Part shown: piece after piece, positions 16,423 to 25,624 of the stretch
Position numbering within the stretch: the stretch's first letter is position 1
How the letters are laid out: the number at the start of each line of letters is the position of its first letter
DNA from: Candidatus Aminicenantota bacterium
GTDB taxonomy: Bacteria; Acidobacteriota; Aminicenantia; S016-38
Assembly (NCBI GenBank): GCA_027068075.1
Contig: JAMOUJ010000005.1
Location: 310,001-374,000, forward strand
Reading direction: 5' to 3'
Length of the DNA: 64,000 bases
Position numbers and translations under genes: made by a program
The notes under the pieces: model-generated
What the model was told of the DNA's origin: nothing
What the model saw: only the letters and a program-made list of their open reading frames with translations
Databases searched by the model: none

Positions 16423-17154
16423 ATGGAAATTAAGGGCTTAAAGGGCAAGGCGGCGGAACTGGCAAAAAAACTTGACCCGGAAAAACTCCCCGTTCATGTG
16501 GCGGTCATAATGGATGGGAACGGAAGGTGGGCAAAAAAAAGAGGGCTCCCCAGGGTAAAGGGCCACGAAAGGGGTGCGAAAACCCTCCGAAGAACCGTGG
16601 AGACGGCCGCCAGGCTGGGAATAAAATACCTCACGGCCTTCGCCTTCAGCAAGGAAAACTGGAATAGGCCCCGGGAGGAAATAGAGTTCCTTATGAACCT
16701 CCTCCGGAGATACTTAAAAAACGAAATCCCCACCCTGGTGAAAAACGAGATAAAACTCCAGGTGGCGGGAGACCTGGAGGAACTTCCCGTTGACATAAGA
16801 GAGAAGATAAGGGAAGCCGAGGAAAAAACCGGTTCCGGAACAAGGCTAACCCTCGTTCTGGCCATAAATTACGGCGGCAGGGCAGAGATTCTAAGGGCCG
16901 CCAGGGGTATGGCCAAGGAGGGGGATTTTTCTCCGGAATCCTTCCGCCGCCACCTCTACCTGCCCCATGTCCCGGACCCCGACCTGCTCATCAGAACCAG
17001 CGGTGAGCAAAGGATAAGCAATTTCCTCCTCTGGCAGATAGCCTATACGGAACTCTACTTCACCCCTGTTCTATGGCCCGATTTTTCCGAGGAGGAGTTC
17101 ATAAAAGCCCTCGTAGATTATCAGGGAAGGGAAAGGAGGTTCGGGAAAATATGA
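16423..17154 (+). CDS. uppS: Isoprenyl transferase (undecaprenyl diphosphate synthase)
   Basis: A 243-residue cis-prenyltransferase that elongates farnesyl diphosphate with isopentenyl diphosphate to the C55 lipid carrier for peptidoglycan and other envelope glycans. The catalytic motif MDGNGRWA is at residues 30-37 (Asp31), and RTSGEQRISNFLLWQ plus the TELYF segment complete the family pattern. The frame stays open upstream to 16288, but that extension overlaps tsaB. The ATG at 16423 gives the normal protein length and sits right behind a TATAAT box. It is the first gene of an ATGA-coupled operon with cdsA, dxr, rseP, ispG and a metallophosphatase gene. Confidence 0.95.
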   Translation: MEIKGLKGKAAELAKKLDPEKLPVHVAVIMDGNGRWAKKRGLPRVKGHERGAKTLRRTVETAARLGIKYLTAFAFSKENWNRPREEIEFLMNLLRRYLKNEIPTLVKNEIKLQVAGDLEELPVDIREKIREAEEKTGSGTRLTLVLAINYGGRAEILRAARGMAKEGDFSPESFRRHLYLPHVPDPDLLIRTSGEQRISNFLLWQIAYTELYFTPVLWPDFSEEEFIKALVDYQGRERRFGKI

Positions 17155-17927
17155 AGGAATTTATCCTGAGAACTGCTTCGGCCATTATATTGATCCTGGT
17201 GGTGGTGGGTGTAAGCCTTCTCCCCCCCCTTCCCTTTCTTCTTTTCCTGGCCCTCTTCGTGGCCCTGGCAGGCTACGAAATGGGTAAACTCCTGGGGGCC
17301 TCCCCGGGGTATTCCTTCCTGGGCTCCCTTAACCTCTTTTTAGTATTCCTTGCCCTTTATTTTTACCTTCCCTTGGAAACCCTGACCGCCCTGGTCGTCG
17401 TAACCGGAATCGTATCCCTCTTCTCCACTTCCCGGGAAAACCTCAAAAACTTCACCGCCAATGTGGCCTCGGCCCTCCTTCCGTCCCTGGTTCTTGGCTT
17501 CCCTCTCTTTCATCTATTCCTCGTATGGGAGCGGGGGGTTAAATTTCTCTATTTTCTGATAATTTTAATTTCCCTGGCGGACACCGCCGCCTACCTGGTG
17601 GGAACCAGATTCGGAAGGCATAAAATCTATCCCGTGGCCTCCCCCAAGAAGTCCTGGGAAGGCTTCCTGGCCGCCCTGGCCCTGGGGGTCATTGCCGGGG
17701 CGGTGGGGGGGAGGGTTCTGGGCTTCAGGTGGGGATGGGTGGTGGGTCTTCTTACTGCCCTGGCCGCTCAACTCTCCGATCCCTTTGAGAGCCTCTTCAA
17801 AAGGGCCGCCGGAGTTAAGGACTCCTCACATCTCATACCGGGCCACGGAGGAGCCCTGGACAGGATAGACAGTTACATCTTCGCTGCCCCCGTGTTTTAC
17901 TACTTAATTCACTGGATAGGTTTATGA
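17151..17927 (+). CDS. cdsA: Phosphatidate cytidylyltransferase
   Basis: This 258-residue multispanning inner-membrane enzyme makes CDP-diacylglycerol from phosphatidate and CTP, the precursor of bacterial phospholipids. The C-terminal family signature runs LSDPFESLFKRAAGVKDSS...PGHGGALDRIDS, with the metal-binding Asp residues, and KKSWEGF precedes it. The ATG at 17151 overlaps the uppS stop (ATGA) and has AAAGGAGG about 11 nt upstream. The longer in-frame start inside uppS is less likely. The order uppS-cdsA-dxr-rseP is the standard bacterial one. Confidence 0.95.
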   Translation: MKEFILRTASAIILILVVVGVSLLPPLPFLLFLALFVALAGYEMGKLLGASPGYSFLGSLNLFLVFLALYFYLPLETLTALVVVTGIVSLFSTSRENLKNFTANVASALLPSLVLGFPLFHLFLVWERGVKFLYFLIILISLADTAAYLVGTRFGRHKIYPVASPKKSWEGFLAALALGVIAGAVGGRVLGFRWGWVVGLLTALAAQLSDPFESLFKRAAGVKDSSHLIPGHGGALDRIDSYIFAAPVFYYLIHWIGL

Positions 17928-19036
17928 GAATCTCAGTTTTGGGAAGCACCGGGGTTATAGGAACCTTAACCCTGGAAATAGCAGAGAAGTACTCGGTGGA
18001 GGTGGTGGGGTTAGCCGCAGGACGGAACCTGGGAAAATTAAGGGAACAGGTTAAAAAATTCAAGCCCAGATATGTGGCGGTGGAACGGAGGGAGGATGCG
18101 GAAAGGCTGGGAGGCGGGGTTCTCTGGGGAAGGGATGGGCTGCTCAGACTGGCCTCCCTGGAAGAAGCGGACCTGGTGGTCATGGGAATTTCCGGCGTTG
18201 CCGGGATAGAACCCACCTACATGGCCGCCTCTTCAGGAAAAAGAATCGCCCTGGCCAACAAGGAATCCCTGGTGAGCGGAGGACGGGTCATCGGAGAAAC
18301 GGCCAGGGAAAACTCCGCCTTTATAATCCCCGTGGACAGCGAGCACAACAGCCTTTTCCAACTTCTCCTCTTTCCGGAAAAGCCCAGGGAGATAATCCTT
18401 ACGGCCTCGGGAGGTCCCTTCTTTCGGCAAAAGCCCTCGGTGGTGAAAATTGAGGATGTGCTTTCCCATCCCACCTGGAGGATGGGGAAAAAAATAACCG
18501 TGGACTCCGCCACCCTGATGAACAAGGCCTTTGAAATGGTGGAAGCCCGATGGCTCTTTGACTTCGGGGCAGAAAACATAAAGGTTCTAATCCATCCCCA
18601 ATCGGTGGTCCACGCCCTGGTGAGAATGAGGGATGGAACCCTATTCGCCCATCTGGGCCCCGCCGACATGAGGATTCCCATCCAATATTCTATTTTTTAT
18701 CCCGAGAGGAAACCTCCTCCCTCCCCGCCCCTGGACCTGTCCACCCTCCGGGGATTGGAGTTTTACCCGGCCCCCCCGGAAAAATACCCGGCCATAGAAT
18801 TGGGATACAGGATGATTGAAGAACCCTGTTCCCTGGCCGCCGTCATAAACGGGGCCAACGATTTTGCGGTGGAGAGTTTTTTGGACGGGAAAATTCCCTT
18901 TGAAAAAATTCTGGATGTTATAATTGGGGTTTCCAGGGTCCACAAACCCCACCCCCTGAGCAGCATAGAGGAGGTTCTGGAGGCAGTAGGGGAGGGCAGG
19001 GAAAGGGCAAGGAAAATGATAGAAGGGGAAAAATGA
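17924..19036 (+). CDS. dxr: 1-deoxy-D-xylulose 5-phosphate reductoisomerase
   Basis: This 370-residue cytoplasmic enzyme converts DXP to MEP with NADPH and a divalent metal, the committed step of the MEP isoprenoid pathway. It shows the NADPH fold GSTGVIGTLTLEI at the N-terminus, ANKESLV, VDSEHNSLFQ (metal-site Asp and Glu), a TASGGPF loop and WRMGKKITVDSATLMNKAFEMVEA. It overlaps cdsA and rseP by four bases each. IspG, the sixth enzyme of the same pathway, is two genes downstream, and uppS at the operon head uses the pathway product. Confidence 0.96.
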   Translation: MRISVLGSTGVIGTLTLEIAEKYSVEVVGLAAGRNLGKLREQVKKFKPRYVAVERREDAERLGGGVLWGRDGLLRLASLEEADLVVMGISGVAGIEPTYMAASSGKRIALANKESLVSGGRVIGETARENSAFIIPVDSEHNSLFQLLLFPEKPREIILTASGGPFFRQKPSVVKIEDVLSHPTWRMGKKITVDSATLMNKAFEMVEARWLFDFGAENIKVLIHPQSVVHALVRMRDGTLFAHLGPADMRIPIQYSIFYPERKPPPSPPLDLSTLRGLEFYPAPPEKYPAIELGYRMIEEPCSLAAVINGANDFAVESFLDGKIPFEKILDVIIGVSRVHKPHPLSSIEEVLEAVGEGRERARKMIEGEK

Positions 19037-20325
19037 GCGGAATTTTATCCAACATATTCTGGTTTCTGGTTCTCTTTACCGTAATCGTTCTGGTCCACGA
19101 ATTCGGCCACTTCGCCACCGCCAAACTCCTGGGAATCTGGGTTGAGGTGTTTTCCCTGGGCTTTGGCCCCAAACTTTTTTCCTTTAAGAAAAAGGAAACG
19201 GAATACCGCTTCAGCCTTATCCCCCTGGGGGGTTATGTAAAACTATACGGAGAAGAAAAGGCCACCGGGGATCCCAGGGAGTTTCTTTCCCGTCCGAAGT
19301 GGCAGAAACTCCTGGTGCTTTTCATGGGTCCCTTCATGAACATAGTTCTGGCCGTGGGGGTCATGACCTGGGTCTACATGGCGGGTCTTCAAGAACCGGC
19401 CCTATTTTCCCAGCCGGTGGTGGTAGGATGGGTGGATCCCTCCTCCCCGGCGGCCAGGGCAGGAATTGCGCCCGGCGACAGGATAATCCGCATAGGGGAT
19501 AAGGAAAATCCCACCTGGCGGGACCTCCGGGTGATTACCTCCACCAGCGCCGGTCATCCCCTGGAGGTATGGGTAAAACGAAAGGATAAACTCCTGAGGT
19601 TGAAGATAGTACCGGAGAGGGTGGGAAGATACGACCTGGGATACTCCGGCATTTATCCACCCCTTCCCCCCGTTATAGGGGCGGTGGTGCCGGGTAAACC
19701 CGCCGCCAGGGCTGGGTTGAAAGCAGGGGATAAGTTTCTACAGGTCAACGGGGTAAGGGTCCGGGATTTTTACCACCTGAGGGATCTGATACAACAAAGC
19801 CAGGGCAAAGAACTGAAGATAACAATAGAGAGGCAGGGCCGGGTTCTTACCTTCAGGATAAGGCCGGAAAAACAGGGGGACAGGTGGGTTCTGGGCTTTT
19901 TGCCTTACCAGCCCCTGGTGAAGAAAAAATATCCTCCTGTCAAAGCCCTGTGGGCCAGCATAAAGGACAACGCCTATTACGCCACCATGACCTTCCATGT
20001 CCTGGGGAAACTCATCGCCGGAAAACTCTCTCCAAGAACCCTATCGGGACCCCTGGATATTGCCCAGTTTTCTTCCGCCACGGCCCAGGCCGGGGTCATT
20101 CCCTTCCTGTCCTTCCTGGCCTTCGTCTCGTTGCAACTGGCCATAATAAACATCCTCCCCATTCCGGGGCTGGACGGCGGCCAGATGCTCATCCTAATAA
20201 TAGAGGCCATCATAGGAAGGGACCTCAGCGAAAAAGCCAAGGATTGGATTTTGAAGATAGGATTTGCCCTTATAATACTCCTTTCCGCCTTTGCCATCCT
20301 GAACGACATCCTTAAGAGGATATGA
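19033..20325 (+). CDS. rseP: RIP zinc metalloprotease RseP
   Basis: This 430-residue site-2 protease cleaves membrane-embedded anti-sigma factors or signal peptides. The zinc motif HEFGH is at residues 22-26 in the first membrane helix. Two PDZ-like domains follow (PSSPAARAGIAPGDRI and GKPAARAGLKAGDKFL). The second active-site motif PIPGLDGGQM, supplying the third ligand Asp, is near residue 378. Two tandem PDZ domains match the E. coli RseP layout. It is coupled by ATGA overlaps to dxr and ispG. Confidence 0.95.
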   Translation: MSGILSNIFWFLVLFTVIVLVHEFGHFATAKLLGIWVEVFSLGFGPKLFSFKKKETEYRFSLIPLGGYVKLYGEEKATGDPREFLSRPKWQKLLVLFMGPFMNIVLAVGVMTWVYMAGLQEPALFSQPVVVGWVDPSSPAARAGIAPGDRIIRIGDKENPTWRDLRVITSTSAGHPLEVWVKRKDKLLRLKIVPERVGRYDLGYSGIYPPLPPVIGAVVPGKPAARAGLKAGDKFLQVNGVRVRDFYHLRDLIQQSQGKELKITIERQGRVLTFRIRPEKQGDRWVLGFLPYQPLVKKKYPPVKALWASIKDNAYYATMTFHVLGKLIAGKLSPRTLSGPLDIAQFSSATAQAGVIPFLSFLAFVSLQLAIINILPIPGLDGGQMLILIIEAIIGRDLSEKAKDWILKIGFALIILLSAFAILNDILKRI

Positions 20326-21398
20326 GGAAAAGCCTTCAGATAAAGGTTGGGAAAGTAACCATCGGCGGGGGAGCCCCCATAAGAATCCAGTCTATGACGA
20401 AAACGGATACCGAGGACTGGCGGGCCACCCTGGATCAGATAAAGGAACTGGAGGAAGCGGGCTGTGAAATAATAAGGGTGGCGCTTCCCCACCGCAGGGC
20501 CCTGCCCTCCTTTGAAAAAATCGTGGGCCTCTCCCCACTCCCCGTCATCGCTGACATACATTTTGATTGGCGCCTGGCGGTGGAGGCCGCCGGGGCAGGA
20601 GCCTCCGGCCTTCGCATAAATCCTGGAAACATAGGGGAAGCCTGGAAACTTGAAAAAATAATAGAGGCCGCCGCCGGGGCCGGAATCCCCATAAGAATAG
20701 GTGTAAACGCCGGCTCTCTTCCCCAAAAACTCCTGGAAAAACACGGAGGACCCACCGCCAGGGCCATGGTGGAGGCCGCCATGGCCCACATAAAATTCTT
20801 TGAGGACAGGGGCTTCAAAAACCTCAAGGTATCCCTGAAGGCCTCGGATGTGAGAAGAACCGTGGAGGCCTATCGCAGGATAGCAGAACTCGTCCCTTAC
20901 CCCCTCCATGTGGGGATTACCGAGGCTGGAACCTTCCTCACCGGAACGGTCAAGTCCTCCATAGGTATTGGAATTCTTCTGGCAGAAGGCATAGGGGATA
21001 CAATTAGAGTCTCCCTGGCTGCTCCCCCCATATACGAAGTTAAGGTGGGATGGGAAATACTGAAGGCCCTGGGCCTCAGGAAAAGGGGGGTGGAACTCAT
21101 CGCCTGTCCCACCTGTGGCAGGCTGGAGGTGGACCTCCTCCCCATCGTGGACGAAATTGAGCGCAGGCTGGAGAAACTGGACTATCCCCTGAAGGTAGCG
21201 GTCATGGGCTGCGTGGTAAACGGCCCCGGGGAAGCCCGGGAGGCGGATATCGGTCTGGCCTGCGGCCGGGGAGTGGGCATCATTTTTGAAAGGGGAAAAC
21301 TGGTGGAAAGGGTGGAGGAAAAGGACATGGTAGAGAGATTCGTGAAAAGGGTTTTTGCCCTGGCGGAAAAACTCAAAAATGAAAGGGCTTCTGGATAG
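20322..21398 (+). CDS. ispG: 4-hydroxy-3-methylbut-2-enyl diphosphate synthase
   Basis: IspG/GcpE reduces MEcPP to HMBPP with a [4Fe-4S] cluster, late in the MEP pathway. The 358-residue length matches the two-domain bacterial form. The TIM-barrel part begins GGGAPIRIQSMTKTDT. The three cluster cysteines are Cys262 and Cys265 (CPTCGR) and Cys297 (MGCVVNGPGEA), with a conserved Glu in NGPGE as the fourth ligand. It overlaps the rseP stop by ATGA and the start of the metallophosphatase gene by about 20 nt. Confidence 0.96.
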   Translation: MRKSLQIKVGKVTIGGGAPIRIQSMTKTDTEDWRATLDQIKELEEAGCEIIRVALPHRRALPSFEKIVGLSPLPVIADIHFDWRLAVEAAGAGASGLRINPGNIGEAWKLEKIIEAAAGAGIPIRIGVNAGSLPQKLLEKHGGPTARAMVEAAMAHIKFFEDRGFKNLKVSLKASDVRRTVEAYRRIAELVPYPLHVGITEAGTFLTGTVKSSIGIGILLAEGIGDTIRVSLAAPPIYEVKVGWEILKALGLRKRGVELIACPTCGRLEVDLLPIVDEIERRLEKLDYPLKVAVMGCVVNGPGEAREADIGLACGRGVGIIFERGKLVERVEEKDMVERFVKRVFALAEKLKNERASG

Positions 21399-22290
21399 GC
21401 TTTACGAAAGATCTCCGGTTCACAAGATGGCTCCGGAGGAAAAAATCCTCATATTCAGCGACCTTCACATAGGGGCAGGGGGAAGGAGCGACGACTTCAA
21501 GAGGAATTCGCTCCTTTACCTGAAGATCCTGGAAGAAGCCTATTCCCCGGGATATCACCTGATCCTCCTGGGGGACATTGAGGAACTGTGGGAGGACGAC
21601 CTGGTGGATATCCTTGCCACCTACCCGGAAGTATTCCGCTGGCACAGGGAATATTACCGGGCAGGCAGGCTCCACCGGGTGGTGGGAAACCACGACATTT
21701 TCATTGAAGAAAATCGCTTCCTACAGAGAACCGAGGACAAACTCAGGGAACTCGGCCGGGAGGACCTGGTTCCCCTTCTTCCACCTCCATCCCTGCCCTC
21801 CCTGAGGTTAGAGTTGCCCCAGGGCGAGATTTTCCTGTTTCACGGTCATCAACTGGATTTTTTAAATAACTCCCTGTGGAAGATAAGCAGGTTCTTCGTG
21901 CGCTACCTCTGGAAATCCCTTCAGGCCCTCTTCCGCATAACCACCTCCAGCCCGGCCAGGGCATGGAAGAAAAGAGCCTCCCTGGAGGGGAAATACTATC
22001 GCTGGGCAGAAAGCAGAAGAAAGGTCATAGTCTGCGCCCACACCCATCGGGCCGCCTTTGCTTCCCGGATGGGAAAAAGCGAGGGAAACGGAGAAAAAAT
22101 AGCCGAGATGCCCCTTCCCCTTTACTTCAACTCCGGATGCGGAATTTACACCGACGGTAGGATAACGGCCATAGAAATCCGTTCCGGCGAAATAGCCCTC
22201 CTGGCCTTCCATCTGGAGGGCCGCCACCTGAAAACAGAGGTCCTGGGAAGGGAGAGGTTGAAAAACATATTTTCACGCGTCCTTCCTTAA
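21379..22290 (+). CDS. Calcineurin-like metallophosphatase
   Basis: This 303-residue protein has all metallophosphoesterase motifs in order: FSDLHIG, LGDIEELW, GNHDIF, FHGHQ and CAHTHRAAF. The family hydrolyses phosphomonoesters or phosphodiesters at a dinuclear metal site. The position at the end of an isoprenoid/envelope operon and the LpxH-like DLH...GD...GNHD spacing make a UDP-diacylglucosamine pyrophosphatase or other envelope-lipid role possible, but LpxH is usually about 240 residues. The chosen ATG at 21379 overlaps ispG by 20 nt. An in-frame ATG at 21427 would give a shorter protein. Its end overlaps the convergent sirtuin gene by 18 nt. Confidence 0.8.
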   Translation: MKGLLDRLYERSPVHKMAPEEKILIFSDLHIGAGGRSDDFKRNSLLYLKILEEAYSPGYHLILLGDIEELWEDDLVDILATYPEVFRWHREYYRAGRLHRVVGNHDIFIEENRFLQRTEDKLRELGREDLVPLLPPPSLPSLRLELPQGEIFLFHGHQLDFLNNSLWKISRFFVRYLWKSLQALFRITTSSPARAWKKRASLEGKYYRWAESRRKVIVCAHTHRAAFASRMGKSEGNGEKIAEMPLPLYFNSGCGIYTDGRITAIEIRSGEIALLAFHLEGRHLKTEVLGRERLKNIFSRVLP

Positions 22291-23016
22291 AAGGGAAAGG
22301 GCCTCTGAGGATATGGTCTCCACGGGAACCTGAAATTTTCTGTGGGCGTGGGAGTCCAGGGTGGTTTCCCCCAGGTTGATTATAACCAGCCTCCCTCCGT
22401 GCGATAGCGTATACTGGGGCAGGGAGGAGGCGGGGGAAACCGTCAGAGAGGAACCCATCACCAGACAGAGATCCGCCCGGGAAGCGGCATCCACGGCCTT
22501 ATGAAAAGCCCCCAGGGGTAATTCTTCCCCGAAAAAGACCACATCGGGCTTTATGGGGCCGCCGCAGGAGCACCGGGGAACCCTGCCTTCCAGGGCCGCC
22601 CCGGCGTAATCTTCCCTTCCGTATTCCCTTCCGCAATCCAGGCAATGGGCCCTCTCCAGGGTCCCGTGTAGTTCCACCACCCGGCGGCTTCCCGCCTTCT
22701 GGTGTAAACCGTCTATATTCTGGGTGGCCACCAGAATGAGTTTTCCCATTTTCTCCAGTTCCGAAAGGAAATAATGGGCGGCATTGGGCCGGGCTTCCAG
22801 GATGGTCTTCAGCATGGGGCCCACATGACGATAGAAAAAGGAAGGATCCTCCCTGAACCTTCCGATGTCAAACACCTGGGGACTTATGCGCTGGTAAAGA
22901 CCTCCCTGACCCCGGAAGTCCGGGATACCGCTGGGGGTGCTTATGCCGGCCCCTGTAAGGGCAAAAATGCTCCGGGCCTCCCCCACTATCTCCAAAAGTT
23001 CCCGGGCTTCCTTCAT
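22273..23016 (-). CDS. cobB: NAD-dependent protein deacylase, sirtuin family
   Basis: A 247-residue Sir2 enzyme that removes acyl groups from lysines using NAD+. It has GAGIS at residues 22-26, [13 protein letters not shown], the catalytic His in VELHGT, and MGSSLTVSP. The zinc module is CLDC followed by CSC rather than the usual second CxxC, one residue shorter than expected. No Shine-Dalgarno sequence precedes the ATG (GTTTCC), unlike the two genes upstream in the same direction. It lies 25 nt after the GDSL hydrolase gene. Confidence 0.92.
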   Translation of the reverse strand: MKEARELLEIVGEARSIFALTGAGISTPSGIPDFRGQGGLYQRISPQVFDIGRFREDPSFFYRHVGPMLKTILEARPNAAHYFLSELEKMGKLILVATQNIDGLHQKAGSRRVVELHGTLERAHCLDCGREYGREDYAGAALEGRVPRCSCGGPIKPDVVFFGEELPLGAFHKAVDAASRADLCLVMGSSLTVSPASSLPQYTLSHGGRLVIINLGETTLDSHAHRKFQVPVETISSEALSLLRKDA

Positions 23017-23041
23017 GGAAACAGGGCTTTAAAACAGCACC

Positions 23042-24271
23042 TCAGCGCCGGCTCAAGGCTCTGATCATGCTCTTTACCGCAAAGCGCCCCGCCTTACCTC
23101 CGGAAGAAGTTCTGGGACTTGACCAGAGAAACTGAGAAACATCTATGAGAGGAATTTCCCAGTTGAACTCTTCGTTCATGAGTTTAATAATTTCGTTGGC
23201 CACCAGGGCGTAGCCCAGGGTGGAAGGATGAACCCCATCCAGGGAGAATATGCCGCCGGTAAGATAGCGGGTGGTCAGTTTAACGCCCCCCACCACGATC
23301 CCTTCCGAGGAGGCCTTCTCCATGAGTTCGTTTATGTCCAGAACCGGGATATCAAAATGGGAGGCCACCTGGGCGATTACGGTGTTGAACTGAGCGATTC
23401 TTCCCCCTATCACCGCCTGCTCGTGGGCGTCCAGGATCACCTCGTCGGGCAGGGGCTGACCGTTTCCGCCCAGTTGCCTGGGTATTCCGTATCCCTGGCT
23501 CAGGAATTCCTGGGCGGTCAAAAGGACCTTGTCCCGGTCGGAAAGGGGACCCCTGGGGCCTATGAGGTAAACCTTGTGTCCCTGAACTTCAATGTAGGGT
23601 TTTATGTAGGTGGTAAAGGGAATGAGATCTGCCCTGGGAAGGTTGATCATCACTATTTTGGCCTGGGTATAGGAGCGAAGAGCCCCTACGATGGCCGTAA
23701 TATTGGCCCTGAACTCCTTGACGGGGGTAATGGTAACCCCCTCTATAACCCTTCCGCGAAGAACTGCCCCCAGGACATCGTTGTTTCCTATCCACAGGGT
23801 TATCAACTTGGGCTTGGCAGCGATGCCCAGTTGCAACTGGGTTCCCAGGCCCCGAAGGATTATATCGTGGAAGCCCCCATCGCTCACCGTGTTGAGCATA
23901 TCGTTGGTATCGGCCCCGGGCACTGCGAGGTTGTTGTAAATTCCCCTGTAGTAAAGGTTTTCCGGGACCCCGTATTTATCGGAAACGGGAGCCACATAGA
24001 CATTACCCGAAGGACTCACGAAAAGTTGGAGTAGGGGAGGAATCCCCGGCGGAGAAATAAGGGGAAGGGCAAAGTCCTCCACTCCGGCGGACCGGGCTAT
24101 TAGGGCGGGGATGCTGTTTTTCTGGTAGAAATCCACCAGACCGCCGTCCTGATACCCTGCCGTCAGGCTATCCCCCAGGGCATAATACCCCTGAAAATAG
24201 GACTTGTAATCCTGAGAAAAGGCCATTCCCAGGAAAAACAGAATGGCCAGCAACGATAAAAATCTTCTCAT
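23042..24271 (-). CDS. Secreted SGNH/GDSL-family hydrolase
   Basis: A 409-residue exported esterase/lipase-type protein. After the signal peptide (MRRFLSLLAILFFLGMAFS), block I is ALGDSLTAG with Ser35. WIGNNDV supplies the block III Asn. DGVHPSTLGYALVANEI near residue 350 supplies the catalytic Asp and His of block V. AAGGAGGAG precedes the ATG. It is 15 nt downstream of the FadL-like gene in the same direction, a sensible pairing of lipid hydrolysis with fatty-acid uptake. No autotransporter barrel is attached. The substrate is unknown. Confidence 0.85.
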   Translation of the reverse strand: MRRFLSLLAILFFLGMAFSQDYKSYFQGYYALGDSLTAGYQDGGLVDFYQKNSIPALIARSAGVEDFALPLISPPGIPPLLQLFVSPSGNVYVAPVSDKYGVPENLYYRGIYNNLAVPGADTNDMLNTVSDGGFHDIILRGLGTQLQLGIAAKPKLITLWIGNNDVLGAVLRGRVIEGVTITPVKEFRANITAIVGALRSYTQAKIVMINLPRADLIPFTTYIKPYIEVQGHKVYLIGPRGPLSDRDKVLLTAQEFLSQGYGIPRQLGGNGQPLPDEVILDAHEQAVIGGRIAQFNTVIAQVASHFDIPVLDINELMEKASSEGIVVGGVKLTTRYLTGGIFSLDGVHPSTLGYALVANEIIKLMNEEFNWEIPLIDVSQFLWSSPRTSSGGKAGRFAVKSMIRALSRR

Positions 24272-24286
24272 TTTTCTCCTCCTTGC

Positions 24287-25567
24287 CTAAAATTTATAGC
24301 CAAAATTGACCCCAAAGAGGAAGGAACTCACCCGGTAGGTCCCTTCGTAGCCGTATTTGCTCTTTCCCTCGGTGCTCCTGGGTTCTCCTATCAAATACAT
24401 GGCCGAAAGGTCCACATACAGGTTCTCGTTGAGGTCCTTTCCAAGGCCAACGCTTACCAGATGGCGGGTGGTATCCGGCAGGATGGGGGTCACGGATTCG
24501 GGATCAGCCGCCGCACCGTCGTATACATACCCCGCCCTGAGATAAAGTCCTTCCTTCATCTCATACTCCAGGCCCAACCTCACCGCCAGGGTGTCGTGGA
24601 AGTATTCCCTGGTTTCCTCCTCGGCCGGGGTAAGTTCCGGATGCTGGGGGAAACTTATGGGCATGCTTTTGTACTGGCTCCAGAATCCGTATTCAAGGTC
24701 CACTTCCAGGCTGAGTCTGGAAGTGGGGAAGAACGCGATGCCCAGAACTGCCGAAGAGGGATAGGTAAGGGAGGCGGCAACATCCACATCCTGGTCAAAG
24801 GGAAGGGCCCTGTGGACCAGGGCGTCAAAGATCACATTCCCCGTGGGAATCTGCGAAAAAATGGCCTTTCCGGTGTAATCCACCACCTGCTTGTTCCTGT
24901 ATGTGAATCCGAGGCTGAGTTTCTCCATGGGTTTGAAGATTATCCCCAGGTTGAAACTCAGACTTCCCTTCCAGTTGGCATCCATGGTGACGGTCCCAAC
25001 ATCCTCCACCCGATAGGTAAAAGGGCTGTAAAGTGGAATGTATCTTTTCACGTGAAGTTTGGAGAAGGAATACTGAAGGCCCACCGCCAGTGCTAATTTT
25101 GGACTTATCCTGTAGGCGAGGACGGGGTTTAGGGTTATCATCTTGGTGTAACTGTCCGTGGAAATGTATCTTCCGGTAAACTTCTCCTCGTTCTGCCACC
25201 GGGTTCCCAGGCCGAAGGGAGAATAGACTCCGAACCCGAAGGTGAGCCTGGGGGAAAGGGGTCTGACGAAATACAGATTGGGCACCGGAAAGTATTGGGC
25301 TTCCAGGCTCTCCTTCACTCCTTCTCCTGGAAAGGGATTATCCCCCTCAAAGTCTCCGTGGGGGGCGATAAGGGTTCCCCCGATGTAAATCCAGGTCTTT
25401 CCCAAAAAGGCCAGCCCGGCAGGGTTGTAGAACACCGCGGAAGGGTCGCCCGCCCTGGCCACGAAGGCGGAACCCATGGCCGTGGCCCTGGTGCCGTGTT
25501 CCGAGATGTTAAAACCTGAGGCCATAAGAACCCCTGCCAAAGCAAGGGCAAGACCGATTTTTTTCAT
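24287..25567 (-). CDS. FadL/OmpP1-family outer-membrane hydrophobic-compound transporter
   Basis: This 426-residue protein has a signal peptide (MKKIGLALALAGVLMASG) followed directly by the family N-terminal hatch pattern FNISEHGTRATAMGSAFVARAGDPSAVFYNPAGLA. The rest is alternating amphipathic strands of a barrel, ending in Phe (FLFGVNFGYKF). FadL proteins carry long-chain fatty acids or other hydrophobic molecules across the outer membrane. AGGAGGG precedes the ATG, and a good promoter lies 30-60 nt upstream. The GDSL hydrolase is the next gene. Confidence 0.92.
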   Translation of the reverse strand: MKKIGLALALAGVLMASGFNISEHGTRATAMGSAFVARAGDPSAVFYNPAGLAFLGKTWIYIGGTLIAPHGDFEGDNPFPGEGVKESLEAQYFPVPNLYFVRPLSPRLTFGFGVYSPFGLGTRWQNEEKFTGRYISTDSYTKMITLNPVLAYRISPKLALAVGLQYSFSKLHVKRYIPLYSPFTYRVEDVGTVTMDANWKGSLSFNLGIIFKPMEKLSLGFTYRNKQVVDYTGKAIFSQIPTGNVIFDALVHRALPFDQDVDVAASLTYPSSAVLGIAFFPTSRLSLEVDLEYGFWSQYKSMPISFPQHPELTPAEEETREYFHDTLAVRLGLEYEMKEGLYLRAGYVYDGAAADPESVTPILPDTTRHLVSVGLGKDLNENLYVDLSAMYLIGEPRSTEGKSKYGYEGTYRVSSFLFGVNFGYKF

Positions 25568-25595
25568 TTTTCCCTCCTGTTTAAGGCTTTCATAA

Positions 25596-25624
25596 AGGAT
25601 AGATTAATTATTTATGCGGGTCAA
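25596..25624 (-). promoter_or_regulatory. Promoter of the fadL-like/GDSL/sirtuin genes
   Basis: On the minus strand TTGACC (25619-25624) and TATCCT (25596-25601) are exactly 17 nt apart. The -35 overlaps the stop of the upstream ATPase gene. The leader contains AGGAGGG before the ATG at 25567. Confidence 0.6.

Noticed and set aside
19977-20909. 310-codon antisense frame across rseP and ispG
   Set aside because: It spans the junction of two confirmed genes on the other strand and its protein has no recognisable domain.
23228-24034. 268-codon plus-strand frame within the GDSL gene
   Set aside because: Antisense shadow of a gene with a signal peptide and intact catalytic blocks.
25043-25058. 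TTCACGTGAA palindrome in the FadL-like gene as a parS site
   Set aside because: Only 11 of 16 positions match parS and the outer arms fail; it is inside a coding region far from parAB.
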